From NCBI RefSeq assembly GCF_030811455.1, contig NZ_JAUSQU010000001.1:6944001-7008000 (forward strand): a DNA stretch of 64,000 bases. Reading direction: 5' to 3'. Position numbers and translations under genes: made by a program. Below are positions 34,744 to 42,588 of this stretch, piece after piece. The DNA comes from Streptosporangium lutulentum. GTDB lineage: Bacteria; Actinomycetota; Actinomycetes; Streptosporangiales; Streptosporangiaceae. The notes under the pieces are model-generated. The model did no database searches. It worked only from the letters and a program-made list of their open reading frames with translations, and had not been told where the DNA came from. The first letter of the stretch is position 1. Every line of letters starts with the position of its first letter.

Positions 34744-35712
34744 ATGACCCGTACAATTCCCGACATGAGTTCTGTCCCGCGCTCCGTCGCGGTCGCCGCC
34801 ACCGATGGGATGCTGCACTTCGAGCTGGCCCTGGCCTACGAGGTCTTCGGTGCCGTCTCGGACGCCCTGCCAGACCCTTGGTACGACGTGAAGGTGTGCG
34901 GCACGCACGCCGTGCGGGTCGGCCGGTTCCTGCTGGAGCCGGACTGCGGGCTCGACCGGCTGGCGCACGCCGGCACCGTGATCGTCCCCGCCCTGGCGGA
35001 CGTCGACGAGGACCCACCGGCCGACCTGGTCGAGGCGGTGCGCGCGGCCCACGAGTCGGGCGCACGAGTGGTCTCCCTGTGCACGGGCGCGTTCGTGCTC
35101 GCCGCCGCCGGCCTGCTGGACGGGCTGCGCGCGACCACGCACTGGGCCCACACCGAGGAGCTGGCCGCACGCCATCCCCGGGTGGAGGTCGACCCGGACG
35201 TGCTCTACGTCGACAACGGCAGCGTGCTCACCTCCGCGGGCAAGGCCGCGGCGATGGACCTGTGCCTGCATCTGGTCCGCCGCGACCACGGGTCGGCGAT
35301 CGCCAACGTGGTCGCCCGCCGCCTGGTCGTGCCGCCCCACCGGGCCGGCGGTCAGGCCCAGTTCGTCACCACACCGGTGCCCGACCAGGACGGCCATCCC
35401 CTGTCCGAGTTGCTCACCTGGGTGATGCGGCGGCTGGACCAGCCGCTCACCGTCGAGGACCTGGCCCGCCAGGCGAACATGAGCTCGCGCCACCTGGCCC
35501 GTCACTTCCGTTCGGCCGTCGGCACCACCCCGCTGCAGTGGCTGCTGACCCAGCGGATCCGCCGCGCGCAGGAGCTGCTGGAGACCACGGACGACAGCGT
35601 CGACGCCATCGCCTCGGCCGCGGGCATGGGCACGTCGACGACACTGCGCCGCCACTTCCACCGCACGATCGGCGTGCCGCCGGACGCCTACCGCCGGACG
35701 TTCCGCGCGTGA
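34744..35712 (+). CDS. GlxA/FtrA-type AraC family regulator
   Basis: A 322-residue regulator with an N-terminal DJ-1/PfpI amidotransferase-like domain (ELALAYEVFGAV; VVSLCTGAFVLAAAGLLDG with the Cys at the nucleophile elbow) and a C-terminal AraC domain with two helix-turn-helices (VEDLARQANMSSRHLARHFRSAVGTTPLQWL and AIASAAGMGTSTTLRRHFHRTIGVPPDAYRR). The amidotransferase-like fold usually serves as a sensor rather than an enzyme. Divergent from the enoyl-reductase-like gene, which suggests local control. ATG 34768 is a possible later start. Confidence 0.93.
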   Translation: MTRTIPDMSSVPRSVAVAATDGMLHFELALAYEVFGAVSDALPDPWYDVKVCGTHAVRVGRFLLEPDCGLDRLAHAGTVIVPALADVDEDPPADLVEAVRAAHESGARVVSLCTGAFVLAAAGLLDGLRATTHWAHTEELAARHPRVEVDPDVLYVDNGSVLTSAGKAAAMDLCLHLVRRDHGSAIANVVARRLVVPPHRAGGQAQFVTTPVPDQDGHPLSELLTWVMRRLDQPLTVEDLARQANMSSRHLARHFRSAVGTTPLQWLLTQRIRRAQELLETTDDSVDAIASAAGMGTSTTLRRHFHRTIGVPPDAYRRTFRA

Positions 35713-35846
35713 GGCCGCGGTCCTCGCCCTGACGGTTCTCGGCCGTCCCGGCGGCCGAAGGGCCACCGGCGTCCACGGACCGGCAGGGGACGACGCGACA
35801 GGCCGGGCTGGCAAGGCGTCCCCCTCGCTGTCAGACTTCTTCACAT

Positions 35847-37031
35847 ATGAAGCGAGTCCTGATCCTGGCTCTGCTCGTCGCGGGCTGCGGCGCCGATCCA
35901 TCACCCGTACGGCCGACCGCCGCGCCGCCTCCGCCGGCCACCGCCACCGCCGATCCCCTGGAAACGACGGACTCCTGCCCCAGCCCGCCCCGTGGGGTGA
36001 ACCAGTTCTCCCCGCGGGAGGCGGCCTCCGGCTGGGAACTGGCGTGGAGTGCGCCCGGTGGGGGCCTGAACGCCGGCACGGCCGCCGACGGCTCCCTGTG
36101 GGCCATGCACATCCCCCCGGCCGAGGACTCGAAGATCATCCTTATGCGGTGGGACGGCCGGACGTGGAGCGAGCTGCCGGTCATGCCGGGTGACAGCGCC
36201 CTGTGGCCGTACTCGGTCGCCGACACCCGCCATGTATGGGTCTTCGCCCAGCCCGCACGGTTCTGGGACGGTACGGCATGGCGGCAGCGACCTGCCCCAC
36301 TCGACGAGGCGGACGGCTCCGTGCACGCCGCCCGCGGCCGCTGGGCGGTCAACCACACCGCGTCGGCCCACTGGAACGGCACGGCCTGGCAGCTCGCCCC
36401 GGTACCCATCGAGGGCGGTGGCAGGATGGGCGGAACCGACCAGGCGCCCTGGCTGCTGGGCGGATTCTCCGCCCGGGGAGAGAACGAACCGGTCGCGGAG
36501 CTGGCCAGATGGACCGGTACGGCATGGCAGCGGGTTCGGCTCCCCGCCATGCCGCTGCCCCGCGACGCCAAGCCGGTGCACTCGGATACGGGCCGGCTGC
36601 TCCTGGGCGGCGTCGCGCCGACGGGCGACGGCGAGTTCTGGGTACTGGGCGACTACCGCTGGGACGAGTACCCTCCGGACGGCGACGAGCCGGTGAGCCG
36701 GCCCAGGCCCGTCGCGCTCCGCCACGCCGACGGCAGATGGACCTGCACGTGGGGACCGGCTTCGAGGGAGAACCAGGGCTTCTCCGATGCCGAACCCGAC
36801 GGCTCCGGCGGCCTGTGGACGATCCTTCGGACGCAACCCGTCTTCGACGGGCGGGGCGAGGTGTGGCACCTGGCCGAAGGCCGCTGGACCAGGGAGTTCC
36901 TCCCGGTCGCCGACGGCCTGCCGTACGAGATCAACGACCTTGCCGTCATCGGTACCACCGTCTACGCGCTGGGGGTCATCAGAGACCCGCGCGGGACGCA
37001 GTTCTCGGCCCTGTGGCGGCTCAACCGCTGA
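35847..37031 (+). CDS. Lipoprotein with beta-propeller-like repeats
   Basis: A 394-residue lipoprotein. The lipobox LVAGC places the lipidated Cys at residue 14 (MKRVLILALLVAGCGAD), followed by a Pro/Ala linker. The body holds repeated W-x-G-x-x-W strands (MRWDGRTWSELPV, RFWDGTAWRQRPA, AHWNGTAWQLAPV, ARWTGTAWQRVRL), about one per blade, which suggests a beta-propeller on the outer membrane face. Similar tandem repeats occur in actinobacterial secreted proteins of unknown role. Single gene. Confidence 0.85.
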   Translation: MKRVLILALLVAGCGADPSPVRPTAAPPPPATATADPLETTDSCPSPPRGVNQFSPREAASGWELAWSAPGGGLNAGTAADGSLWAMHIPPAEDSKIILMRWDGRTWSELPVMPGDSALWPYSVADTRHVWVFAQPARFWDGTAWRQRPAPLDEADGSVHAARGRWAVNHTASAHWNGTAWQLAPVPIEGGGRMGGTDQAPWLLGGFSARGENEPVAELARWTGTAWQRVRLPAMPLPRDAKPVHSDTGRLLLGGVAPTGDGEFWVLGDYRWDEYPPDGDEPVSRPRPVALRHADGRWTCTWGPASRENQGFSDAEPDGSGGLWTILRTQPVFDGRGEVWHLAEGRWTREFLPVADGLPYEINDLAVIGTTVYALGVIRDPRGTQFSALWRLNR

Positions 37032-37077
37032 GGCCGGCGGCGCGTCGCCCAGGCGGTCGACGAGGTGTTGAACCCGC

Positions 37078-37170
37078 CCCCGGCGTCGCGGTGACACCGA
37101 CGAAGGCGAGGAGGTGGCCGGCGTGGTGCTCGTAGCGGCGGTGCGGCGTCGAAAGGCGTTCGGCCACGCC
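37078..37170 (-). pseudogene. Remnant of an IS5-type transposase 3' end
   Basis: On the minus strand, the frame GVAERLSTPHRRYEHHAGHL then LAFVGVTAT resembles the last conserved block of IS5-family transposases (pattern RYExHxxHLxAFxxLA). The rest of the gene is gone and a stop lies just upstream in frame. No inverted repeats remain. The match is by memory of family pattern, so confidence is modest. Confidence 0.4.
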
Positions 37171-37279
37171 GTCGTCCGCTCTTCACGGCCTCGGACGACT
37201 CCGATGGATACTTCACGGACACCGACTTCGCCAACCCCGACCACGCGGCGCAGCGGAACCGACACCGACTGGAAATCGA

Positions 37280-37966
37280 ATGACCGACCTCGAAGCCCTC
37301 GTCCGGCTGTGTCCTCCCCCGAACTCAGCGACGCACATCGACTGGAACGGAATCGAGGCCGGGCTCGGGATGCCCCTGCCCGATGACTACAAGGCCCTCG
37401 CCGAGCGGTACGGGCCCGGAAACTTCTGCGACTACCTCACCCTCTACCATCCCCACGGGCCCACCGAGTACGTCACTCTCACCGGGCCCATGCCCGCGCG
37501 GATCCGGGCCCATCTACGCACGGACTACGACCGTGGCACACACCCCGTGCCCTACGACCCCGATCACCTCTTCGCCTGCGGTGTGACCGGCAACGGCGAG
37601 TACCTCTTCTGGATCACCGACCCCGTGACCGACGGCGGCCGCCGGCGGATCGCGGTCAACGAGGCCCGGGGCCCGCGCTGGTTCACCTACGACGGAACCG
37701 TTACCGGCTTCCTCGTGTCCGTCCTCACCGGCGAGACGCGCGTACCCCAGTTCCCGTCCAGCCTGCTCGAAGATCCTCCCACGTTCACGCCCGCATCTCC
37801 CGTTCCCGCTCTTTGGGAACCCGTACCCTTCGACAGTTTTCCCTCCGCCCCTGTCGATACCGCGGCCGTCCGCGCGTGGGCCCGTGAAAACGGCTACGAC
37901 GTACCGTCCCGAGGGCGCGTCTCCCCGGACATCCTCAACGCATGGGCCGACTCCCACGACCACTGA
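37280..37966 (+). CDS. SUKH (SMI1/KNR4) domain protein with Lsr2-like C-terminal tail
   Basis: A 228-residue protein. Residues 10-150 fit a SUKH domain: the IEAGLGMPLPDDYKALAERYG helix-turn, FCDYLTLYHP and the later WITDPVTDGGRRRIAVNEARG, WFTYDGTVTGFLVSVLTG strands. After a Pro-rich linker, residues 192-228 (VDTAAVRAWARENGYDVPSR, then GRVSPDILNAWADSH) closely resemble the C-terminal DNA-binding domain of Lsr2, including the RGR that inserts into AT-rich minor grooves. SUKH proteins often serve as immunity proteins against nuclease toxins; no toxin is adjacent here. The fusion may tether the SUKH module to the nucleoid or silence its own locus; that is inference. Confidence 0.82.
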   Translation: MTDLEALVRLCPPPNSATHIDWNGIEAGLGMPLPDDYKALAERYGPGNFCDYLTLYHPHGPTEYVTLTGPMPARIRAHLRTDYDRGTHPVPYDPDHLFACGVTGNGEYLFWITDPVTDGGRRRIAVNEARGPRWFTYDGTVTGFLVSVLTGETRVPQFPSSLLEDPPTFTPASPVPALWEPVPFDSFPSAPVDTAAVRAWARENGYDVPSRGRVSPDILNAWADSHDH

Positions 37967-38137
37967 GCCTGTCAGGCACTCACGGATACCTCGTCGGGTG
38001 ACACGGACCCGAGCGGAGATCCCACCAGGAACGTCCCTTCGGGGTGGGATCGTCCGCCAGGCGGCCTGCCGCACGCCCCCGTTGGGGGCGTCGCCGCGAA
38101 CGACGGTCCTTCCGGTGCGACGCCGGTGACGCCTCGA

Positions 38138-38818
38138 TCAGGCGGCGGCCTGGCGGATGAGGTCGGCGACCGCGGCGGGCTGCGAGACGTAGACGGCGTG
38201 GCTGCCGATGACCTCGACGACGGTCGCTCCGGCGCGCTCGGCCATGGCGCGCTGGGCCGGCGGCGGGATCATGCGGTCCTCGGTGGCCACCAGGTACCAG
38301 CTCGGCTTGTGCCGCCAGGCCGGCTCGGTGACCGTGCCGCCCAGGGCGCCCACGCCCCAGGGAACCTGGGAGTCGGCCATGAACGCGGCCGCCTGCGCGG
38401 GCACATCGGCGGCGAACGAATCGTGGAACTTGTCGCGGTCCAGGAAGAGGAAGCCCTCCACGGGAGGGAGGATGGGCGGCACCGGCGCGCCGGGCGGCGG
38501 GTCGGCGATGAGGGTGTTGACCGATTCGCCCTTGTCGGCGGCGAACGCGGCGATGTACGCCAGTGAGGCGACGTTGGGGTGGGTGCCGGCCTCGCTGATG
38601 ACGACTCCGCCGTAGGAGTGGCCGACCAGGACGGCCGGGCCGTCGAGGCCGTCCAGGACCCGGCGGGTCACCGCGGCGTCGTCCTCCAGCGACAGCGTCG
38701 GGTTCTGCACGATGTGGACGCGGAAGCCGTCCCGGGTCAGTTCGTCGTAGACGCCCTGCCAGCCGGATCCGTCCACGAAGCCACCGTGCACGAGCACGAT
38801 GTTCTTGATGGTGGTCAT
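38138..38818 (-). CDS. Alpha/beta hydrolase (salicylate esterase/RsbQ-like)
   Basis: A 226-residue serine hydrolase: oxyanion HGGFVDGSGW, nucleophile elbow VGHSYGGVV, and the catalytic His in IGSHAVYVSQP with the acid in ATEDRMIP. This short form is typical of the plant-esterase-like bacterial group (MTTIKNIVLVHGGFVDGSGW start) often found under stress or regulator control. AGGAGAG lies just before ATG 38818. It sits 114 bases after the STAND regulator gene on the same strand and could be its target. Confidence 0.9.
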   Translation of the reverse strand: MTTIKNIVLVHGGFVDGSGWQGVYDELTRDGFRVHIVQNPTLSLEDDAAVTRRVLDGLDGPAVLVGHSYGGVVISEAGTHPNVASLAYIAAFAADKGESVNTLIADPPPGAPVPPILPPVEGFLFLDRDKFHDSFAADVPAQAAAFMADSQVPWGVGALGGTVTEPAWRHKPSWYLVATEDRMIPPPAQRAMAERAGATVVEVIGSHAVYVSQPAAVADLIRQAAA

Positions 38819-38932
38819 GGTCTCTCCTGACCTGGGTGGACAGGCACGGCGCCTGTCTCCTGTGCACTCCATTCAAGTCGCGCGCGCGTGACCCGGCCAC
38901 GCAGAACAGGACGCAGAATTGGCGCGGAACCG

Positions 38933-41182
38933 TCAGGGCGCGGCGTTCGCCAGGTCGCGGCAGCGGCTGCTCGCCTCGGCGTCGCCGAGGGCCTCGTACA
39001 CCTCGGCGGCCCGCGCGTGGGCATGGCGGCTCTCGCCGGTCCGTCCCTCGTCGGCCAGCAGGGCCGCCATTGTCTCCAGGGCGCGGGCCTGCGGTACGGG
39101 CAACCGAACCTGCTCCATGAGGCTGATCGCCTCGGTGAGCTTGACGATCGCTTCGGTCCGGTGGCCGAGCGATCCCAGGCATTCGCCGACGCGGGCAAGC
39201 GCGATCGGCCGGGTGAACGCCGCGATGCTCGGCGTCATCCCCGAATGGTCGTCGTCCAGCAGGGCCAGCACGTCGAGGTACTGCGCCAGTGCCTCGGTGT
39301 GGCGTCCGGCGTCGCGAAGACAGGTGCCGAGGGCGCCGAGACACTGGCTGTACGAATCGACGTCGCCGCTCGCCCTGAACGACTCCGCCGCCCGGGATTC
39401 CGACGAGACGGCCTCATCGAGCCGTCCCAGCCTCCGAAGCGCGCCCCCCTCGTTGTGGTGGGCCGAGGCGATCTGCGCCGTGGCCCCGCTGCGGGTGGCG
39501 AGGTCCATCGCCTGGGCTGTGTACCGCAGTGTGGTCTCCGGATCGTCTCGTGGCACCAGATGGACCCAGGCCAGCAGGTTCAGCTGCGCGGCCTGCCGGG
39601 CCGGATCGCCCAGGGCCGCGGCGGCCTCTGCGCCGAGGGCGAAGACCTCGTGCCAGTGCGGCGCGTGCATCCACCGGTCGGAGAACCAGTCCATCGAGTC
39701 CGCGCAGTCGAGGACGGCGGAGTGCCTGCCGACGCTCGCCGCGTGACGTAACGCCCCCAGCCAGTTGTCCGCATTCGCGCGCAGCCAGGCGTCGGCCTCC
39801 TCCAGTGAGGACAGGCCGGCGTCGGGCCGGTCGGAACGGCCGTAGGCGGGCTCGAACCACCGCCCGGCGGTGGTGGCCGTCCGCAGCAACCATGACGTCA
39901 CCGTCTCGTTGATCGCGTCGCGCTCGGCCGCGGGTTCCTCTTCCCGAAGCCGGTCGCGGGCGAACAGCCGGACCAGGTCGTGGAAGCGGTAGCGGCCCGA
40001 CGTGCTGTCCTGCAGCAGGCCGAGGTCGACGAGTTCGTCGAGGGCGTCCCAGGCGTCCTCGATCGGGGTCCCGCCGGCGACCGCGGCCAGAGCGGCGTCG
40101 AAGTCGCGGCCCGGCACCAGGGCGAGCCGGCGGAAGACCCGCCGTGTGAGTCCCGCGAGCTGCTCATACGACATCCCGAACGCCTTGGCGATCGTGAGGT
40201 CGCCTGCCCTGAGCTGGTCGAGACGGCGCTCCTCGTTCGTCAGCCGGGCGGCGAAGTCGGCGGCGTTCCACCCCGGTCGGCTCGCCAGCCGGTTTCCCGC
40301 GATCCGCAACGCCAGCGGCAGGCCACCGCACAGGTGCGCGAGCCGGGTGAGCCCCGGTTCCCCGTCCGAAGCGGACCGTTCGCCCAGGATCCCGGCCAGC
40401 AGTTCCGTGGCTTCCGCGAGCGGCAACGGGCTGAGGCTCAACCTGCGCACGCCCTCCAGGCCGGCCAGCAGCCGCCGGCTGGTGACCAGAGCTCTGCCTT
40501 CGCCGCCTCCCGGCAGCAGCGAGCGGACCTGTTCCTCGGACGCGGCGTTGTCGAGCACGACCAGAACGCGCCTGTCCCGCAGCAGCGATCGGTACAGGGA
40601 AGCACGTCCGGGGATGTCGCCCGGTATCTGCTGATCCGCGACGCCGAGCGCACGCAGCAGCAGGAGCAGGGCCTCATCGACGGCGAGGGGTTGCGGGGAC
40701 ATGCCGAACAGATCGAGGAAGAGCACCCCGTCGGCGAAGTCCGGGCGCAGGACGTGGGCGGCGCGGACGGCGAAGGTGGTCTTGCCCAACCCGGCGGGGC
40801 CGGTGATGAGTCCCACGCCGGCGGCACCCGGCGCGTGGTCGGCGTACACGAGATCCTTCGTCCAGGCCAGTTCCGCGACCCGGCCGGTGAAGTCGTCAAC
40901 CGAGCGGGGCAGCTCGCACAGCCCGGTCGGGCGCGTCCAGTGATCCCGTAGCCGGCCGTCTCGCGCCAGTTCGACGAGCTGGTCGCGGGCGGCCTCCGTC
41001 AGAGCGAGCGCGTCCGCCAGGGCGGTGACGGTTCGGTGCCGGGGTCCCCTGCTGCGTCCGCGCTCCATGTCCGACAGGGTCCGGGCGCTGACCCCGGAGG
41101 CTTCGGCGAGTTGCTCCAGGGTGAGGCGTGCCGCGTGCCGATGGCGGCGCAGCAGCTCCGCGAAGCTGTGTGGGGTGGTGAT
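38933..41182 (-). CDS. XRE-type STAND regulator (AfsR-like), apparent ATC start
   Basis: A regulator of about 749 residues with an N-terminal XRE helix-turn-helix (FAELLRRHRHAARLTLEQLA through EASGVSARTLSDMERG), an NB-ARC/STAND ATPase (Walker A TGPAGLGKTT, then VLVVLDNAASEEQVRSLLPG, GLPLALRIAGNRLA and a RYRFHDLVRLFARDR motif) and C-terminal TPR repeats. The first standard start is ATG 41068, but that would cut the helix-turn-helix in half. The homologous frame is open upstream to an ATC at 41182 that has AGGAG six bases before it, and no ATG, GTG or TTG lies between. Either the gene uses a rare ATC start or its start codon has mutated. Confidence 0.88.
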   Translation of the reverse strand: MTTPHSFAELLRRHRHAARLTLEQLAEASGVSARTLSDMERGRSRGPRHRTVTALADALALTEAARDQLVELARDGRLRDHWTRPTGLCELPRSVDDFTGRVAELAWTKDLVYADHAPGAAGVGLITGPAGLGKTTFAVRAAHVLRPDFADGVLFLDLFGMSPQPLAVDEALLLLLRALGVADQQIPGDIPGRASLYRSLLRDRRVLVVLDNAASEEQVRSLLPGGGEGRALVTSRRLLAGLEGVRRLSLSPLPLAEATELLAGILGERSASDGEPGLTRLAHLCGGLPLALRIAGNRLASRPGWNAADFAARLTNEERRLDQLRAGDLTIAKAFGMSYEQLAGLTRRVFRRLALVPGRDFDAALAAVAGGTPIEDAWDALDELVDLGLLQDSTSGRYRFHDLVRLFARDRLREEEPAAERDAINETVTSWLLRTATTAGRWFEPAYGRSDRPDAGLSSLEEADAWLRANADNWLGALRHAASVGRHSAVLDCADSMDWFSDRWMHAPHWHEVFALGAEAAAALGDPARQAAQLNLLAWVHLVPRDDPETTLRYTAQAMDLATRSGATAQIASAHHNEGGALRRLGRLDEAVSSESRAAESFRASGDVDSYSQCLGALGTCLRDAGRHTEALAQYLDVLALLDDDHSGMTPSIAAFTRPIALARVGECLGSLGHRTEAIVKLTEAISLMEQVRLPVPQARALETMAALLADEGRTGESRHAHARAAEVYEALGDAEASSRCRDLANAAP

Positions 41183-41827
41183 GGGGTGCTCCTGGTCAGC
41201 GGTGGGGTACGTGACCCGCTGCGAACAAGTGGGGTGCCCCGGCTTCGGGACCGGTCGGCAGCCCGCTGATCCGCGACTCGAACGCCGTCTGGAGACGACC
41301 GCTCAACGGCAGCACCTCCGGCAGTCGTGCGGCACCGGATCGTTGCGGACCCGACAGCGTGAGGGGAAGCTCAAGCGAGGCCGGCGGATTCCCCTCACGC
41401 CTCCTCCAGGAGACGTCGCCGCACCGCGGGGCACGAGCGCGGGGAACCGGTTCACCGCCGGCGCGTCCGCGGCCTCGTCCGTAAGCGGCCGCACCTCGTG
41501 AAGGGGCAGGCCCGCACGGTCGCGGAGATCGCCGTCCCGCTCGAACAGATCAGCGTCGCCGACCGTCTCGGGACCGCCGGATGGCGAATCGGCCACGGAG
41601 GCTCCTTCATCTACCCCGGGAGGGCCTGGCCCGGTGCTTCGTCATCTTATGAGAGCAGCGGAGCAATGAACTAGATCATCCTGGTTTGAGGCATGCCCGG
41701 CCCCCGGCCTCTCCGAATGAGACAACCTCCGAGGTCACCCGGCTCCTGATCCCACGCGATCGACCGGCTGACCTACCTGGCGGTCCGACGCCGGACGAGC
41801 GTGATCTGCTCATCTCCGCCCACCGCG
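41183..41827. other. Region with one weak minus-strand ORF
   Basis: A 97-codon minus-strand frame at 41303-41596 starts at GTG with AAGGAG six bases upstream and has normal codon bias over its first 60 codons (DLFERDGDLRDRAGLPLHEVRPLTDEAADAP). I recognise no family, and the last third is Arg/Cys-rich and atypical, so it may be a decayed gene. The rest of the region shows no gene; it is flanked by the STAND and MarR genes. Confidence 0.35.
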
Positions 41828-42301
41828 TCAGGTCGCCGGCCGCACTGCCGTGGCGGCCTCGTTCCAGGCACGTTGGTGGCGGGTGACCTGCTGGAGGGTG
41901 TCCTTGAAGGCGGTGTACCGGTCGGCGCCGAGGGCCTGTTCGTAGCGGTCTTCAATCGCGGCGAGGATGGCGCGGGCTTTGGCGATCTCGTCCAGGGCGC
42001 GGTCGGTGGGGACGATGAGCTTGGCGCGACGGTCGGCGGGGTCGGGCCGGCGGGTGACGTAGCCGAGGCGGGCGAGTTCGTCGGTGATCGTGCCGACGAT
42101 CTGCTTGTGCTGGCCGGACCGGGCTGACAGATCGGTCGCGCGGGTGCCGCCGGGGTCGAGGAAGGCCAGGACCGTTCCGTGCCGCGGGCTCACGTCGGGG
42201 TGCCCCTGCTCAGCCAGGGTGTGGAACAGCTCCTCCTGGATGGCCCGCATGAGCTGGCCTGTGAGCATGCCCAGGTCTGGTCCTTTGCCGGTGATGCCCA
42301 T
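41828..42301 (-). CDS. MarR family regulator
   Basis: A 157-residue winged-helix repressor: SPRHGTVLAFLDPGGTRATDLSARSGQHKQIVGTITDELARLGYVTRRPDPADRRAKLIVPTD includes the recognition helix and the D-x-R-x4-wing of the family. ATG 42301 follows GGAGAGGAC. A long inverted repeat (42324-42356) lies just upstream between it and the plus-strand RibD/DHFR-like remnant and FAD oxidase gene, so it probably controls that divergent side as well as itself. Confidence 0.92.
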   Translation of the reverse strand: MGITGKGPDLGMLTGQLMRAIQEELFHTLAEQGHPDVSPRHGTVLAFLDPGGTRATDLSARSGQHKQIVGTITDELARLGYVTRRPDPADRRAKLIVPTDRALDEIAKARAILAAIEDRYEQALGADRYTAFKDTLQQVTRHQRAWNEAATAVRPAT

Positions 42302-42323
42302 GGAAGTCCTCTCCGGATTTTTT

Positions 42324-42356
42324 AGTCACGATCATTGACGATAATTGATCGTGACT
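42324..42356. promoter_or_regulatory. MarR operator: 11-bp perfect inverted repeat
   Basis: AGTCACGATCA (42324-42334) and TGATCGTGACT (42346-42356) are perfect inverted repeats with an 11-base spacer, centred 39 bases from the marR start and 67 bases from the divergent ATG 42407. The whole stretch is AT-rich. MarR dimers usually bind 16-20 bp palindromes, so two dimers or one extended site are possible. Confidence 0.72.
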
Positions 42357-42406
42357 TTATCGTAGGTCTCAGCCGATCCCACCCCCCCGGCCCGAAGAGG
42401 CAGATC

Positions 42407-42546
42407 ATGCGCAGGATCATCGCATCCACCTACGCCACCCTCGACGGCTTCATCGACAACCCGCACGAGTGGTCGATGAAGTACTCCGACGCCGAGTCCC
42501 AGCACTACGCGTCGTCCTCACCTACCGCCCCGAGCCCTCCGCCTAG
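42407..42546 (+). pseudogene. RibD/DHFR-like family gene with its middle deleted
   Basis: The N-terminus (MRRIIASTYATLDGFIDNPH, then EWSMKYSDAESQHYA) is typical of RibD C-terminal/DHFR-like reductases of about 190 residues. After codon 34 the sequence jumps: in the next frame it reads VVLTYRPEPSA and stops at 42546, which is a typical family C-terminus. About 140 codons have been lost in one deletion that also shifts the frame. GAAGAGG lies before ATG 42407. It sits directly after the MarR operator, so it was probably the repressor's former target. Confidence 0.75.
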
Positions 42547-42588
42547 TCCGTCGCGGGACCGGCGAACACCCAGAAGGGAGCGGTCATC

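Noticed and set aside
37280-37966. SUKH gene as part of a polymorphic-toxin locus
   Set aside because: No toxin, secretion or other immunity genes are seen within several kilobases; only the domain type suggests immunity.
38933-41182. STAND regulator as an antiviral NLR-like (Avs) protein
   Set aside because: Domain order XRE, NB-ARC, TPR is that of AfsR-like transcription factors; no effector nuclease or membrane-pore domain is present.
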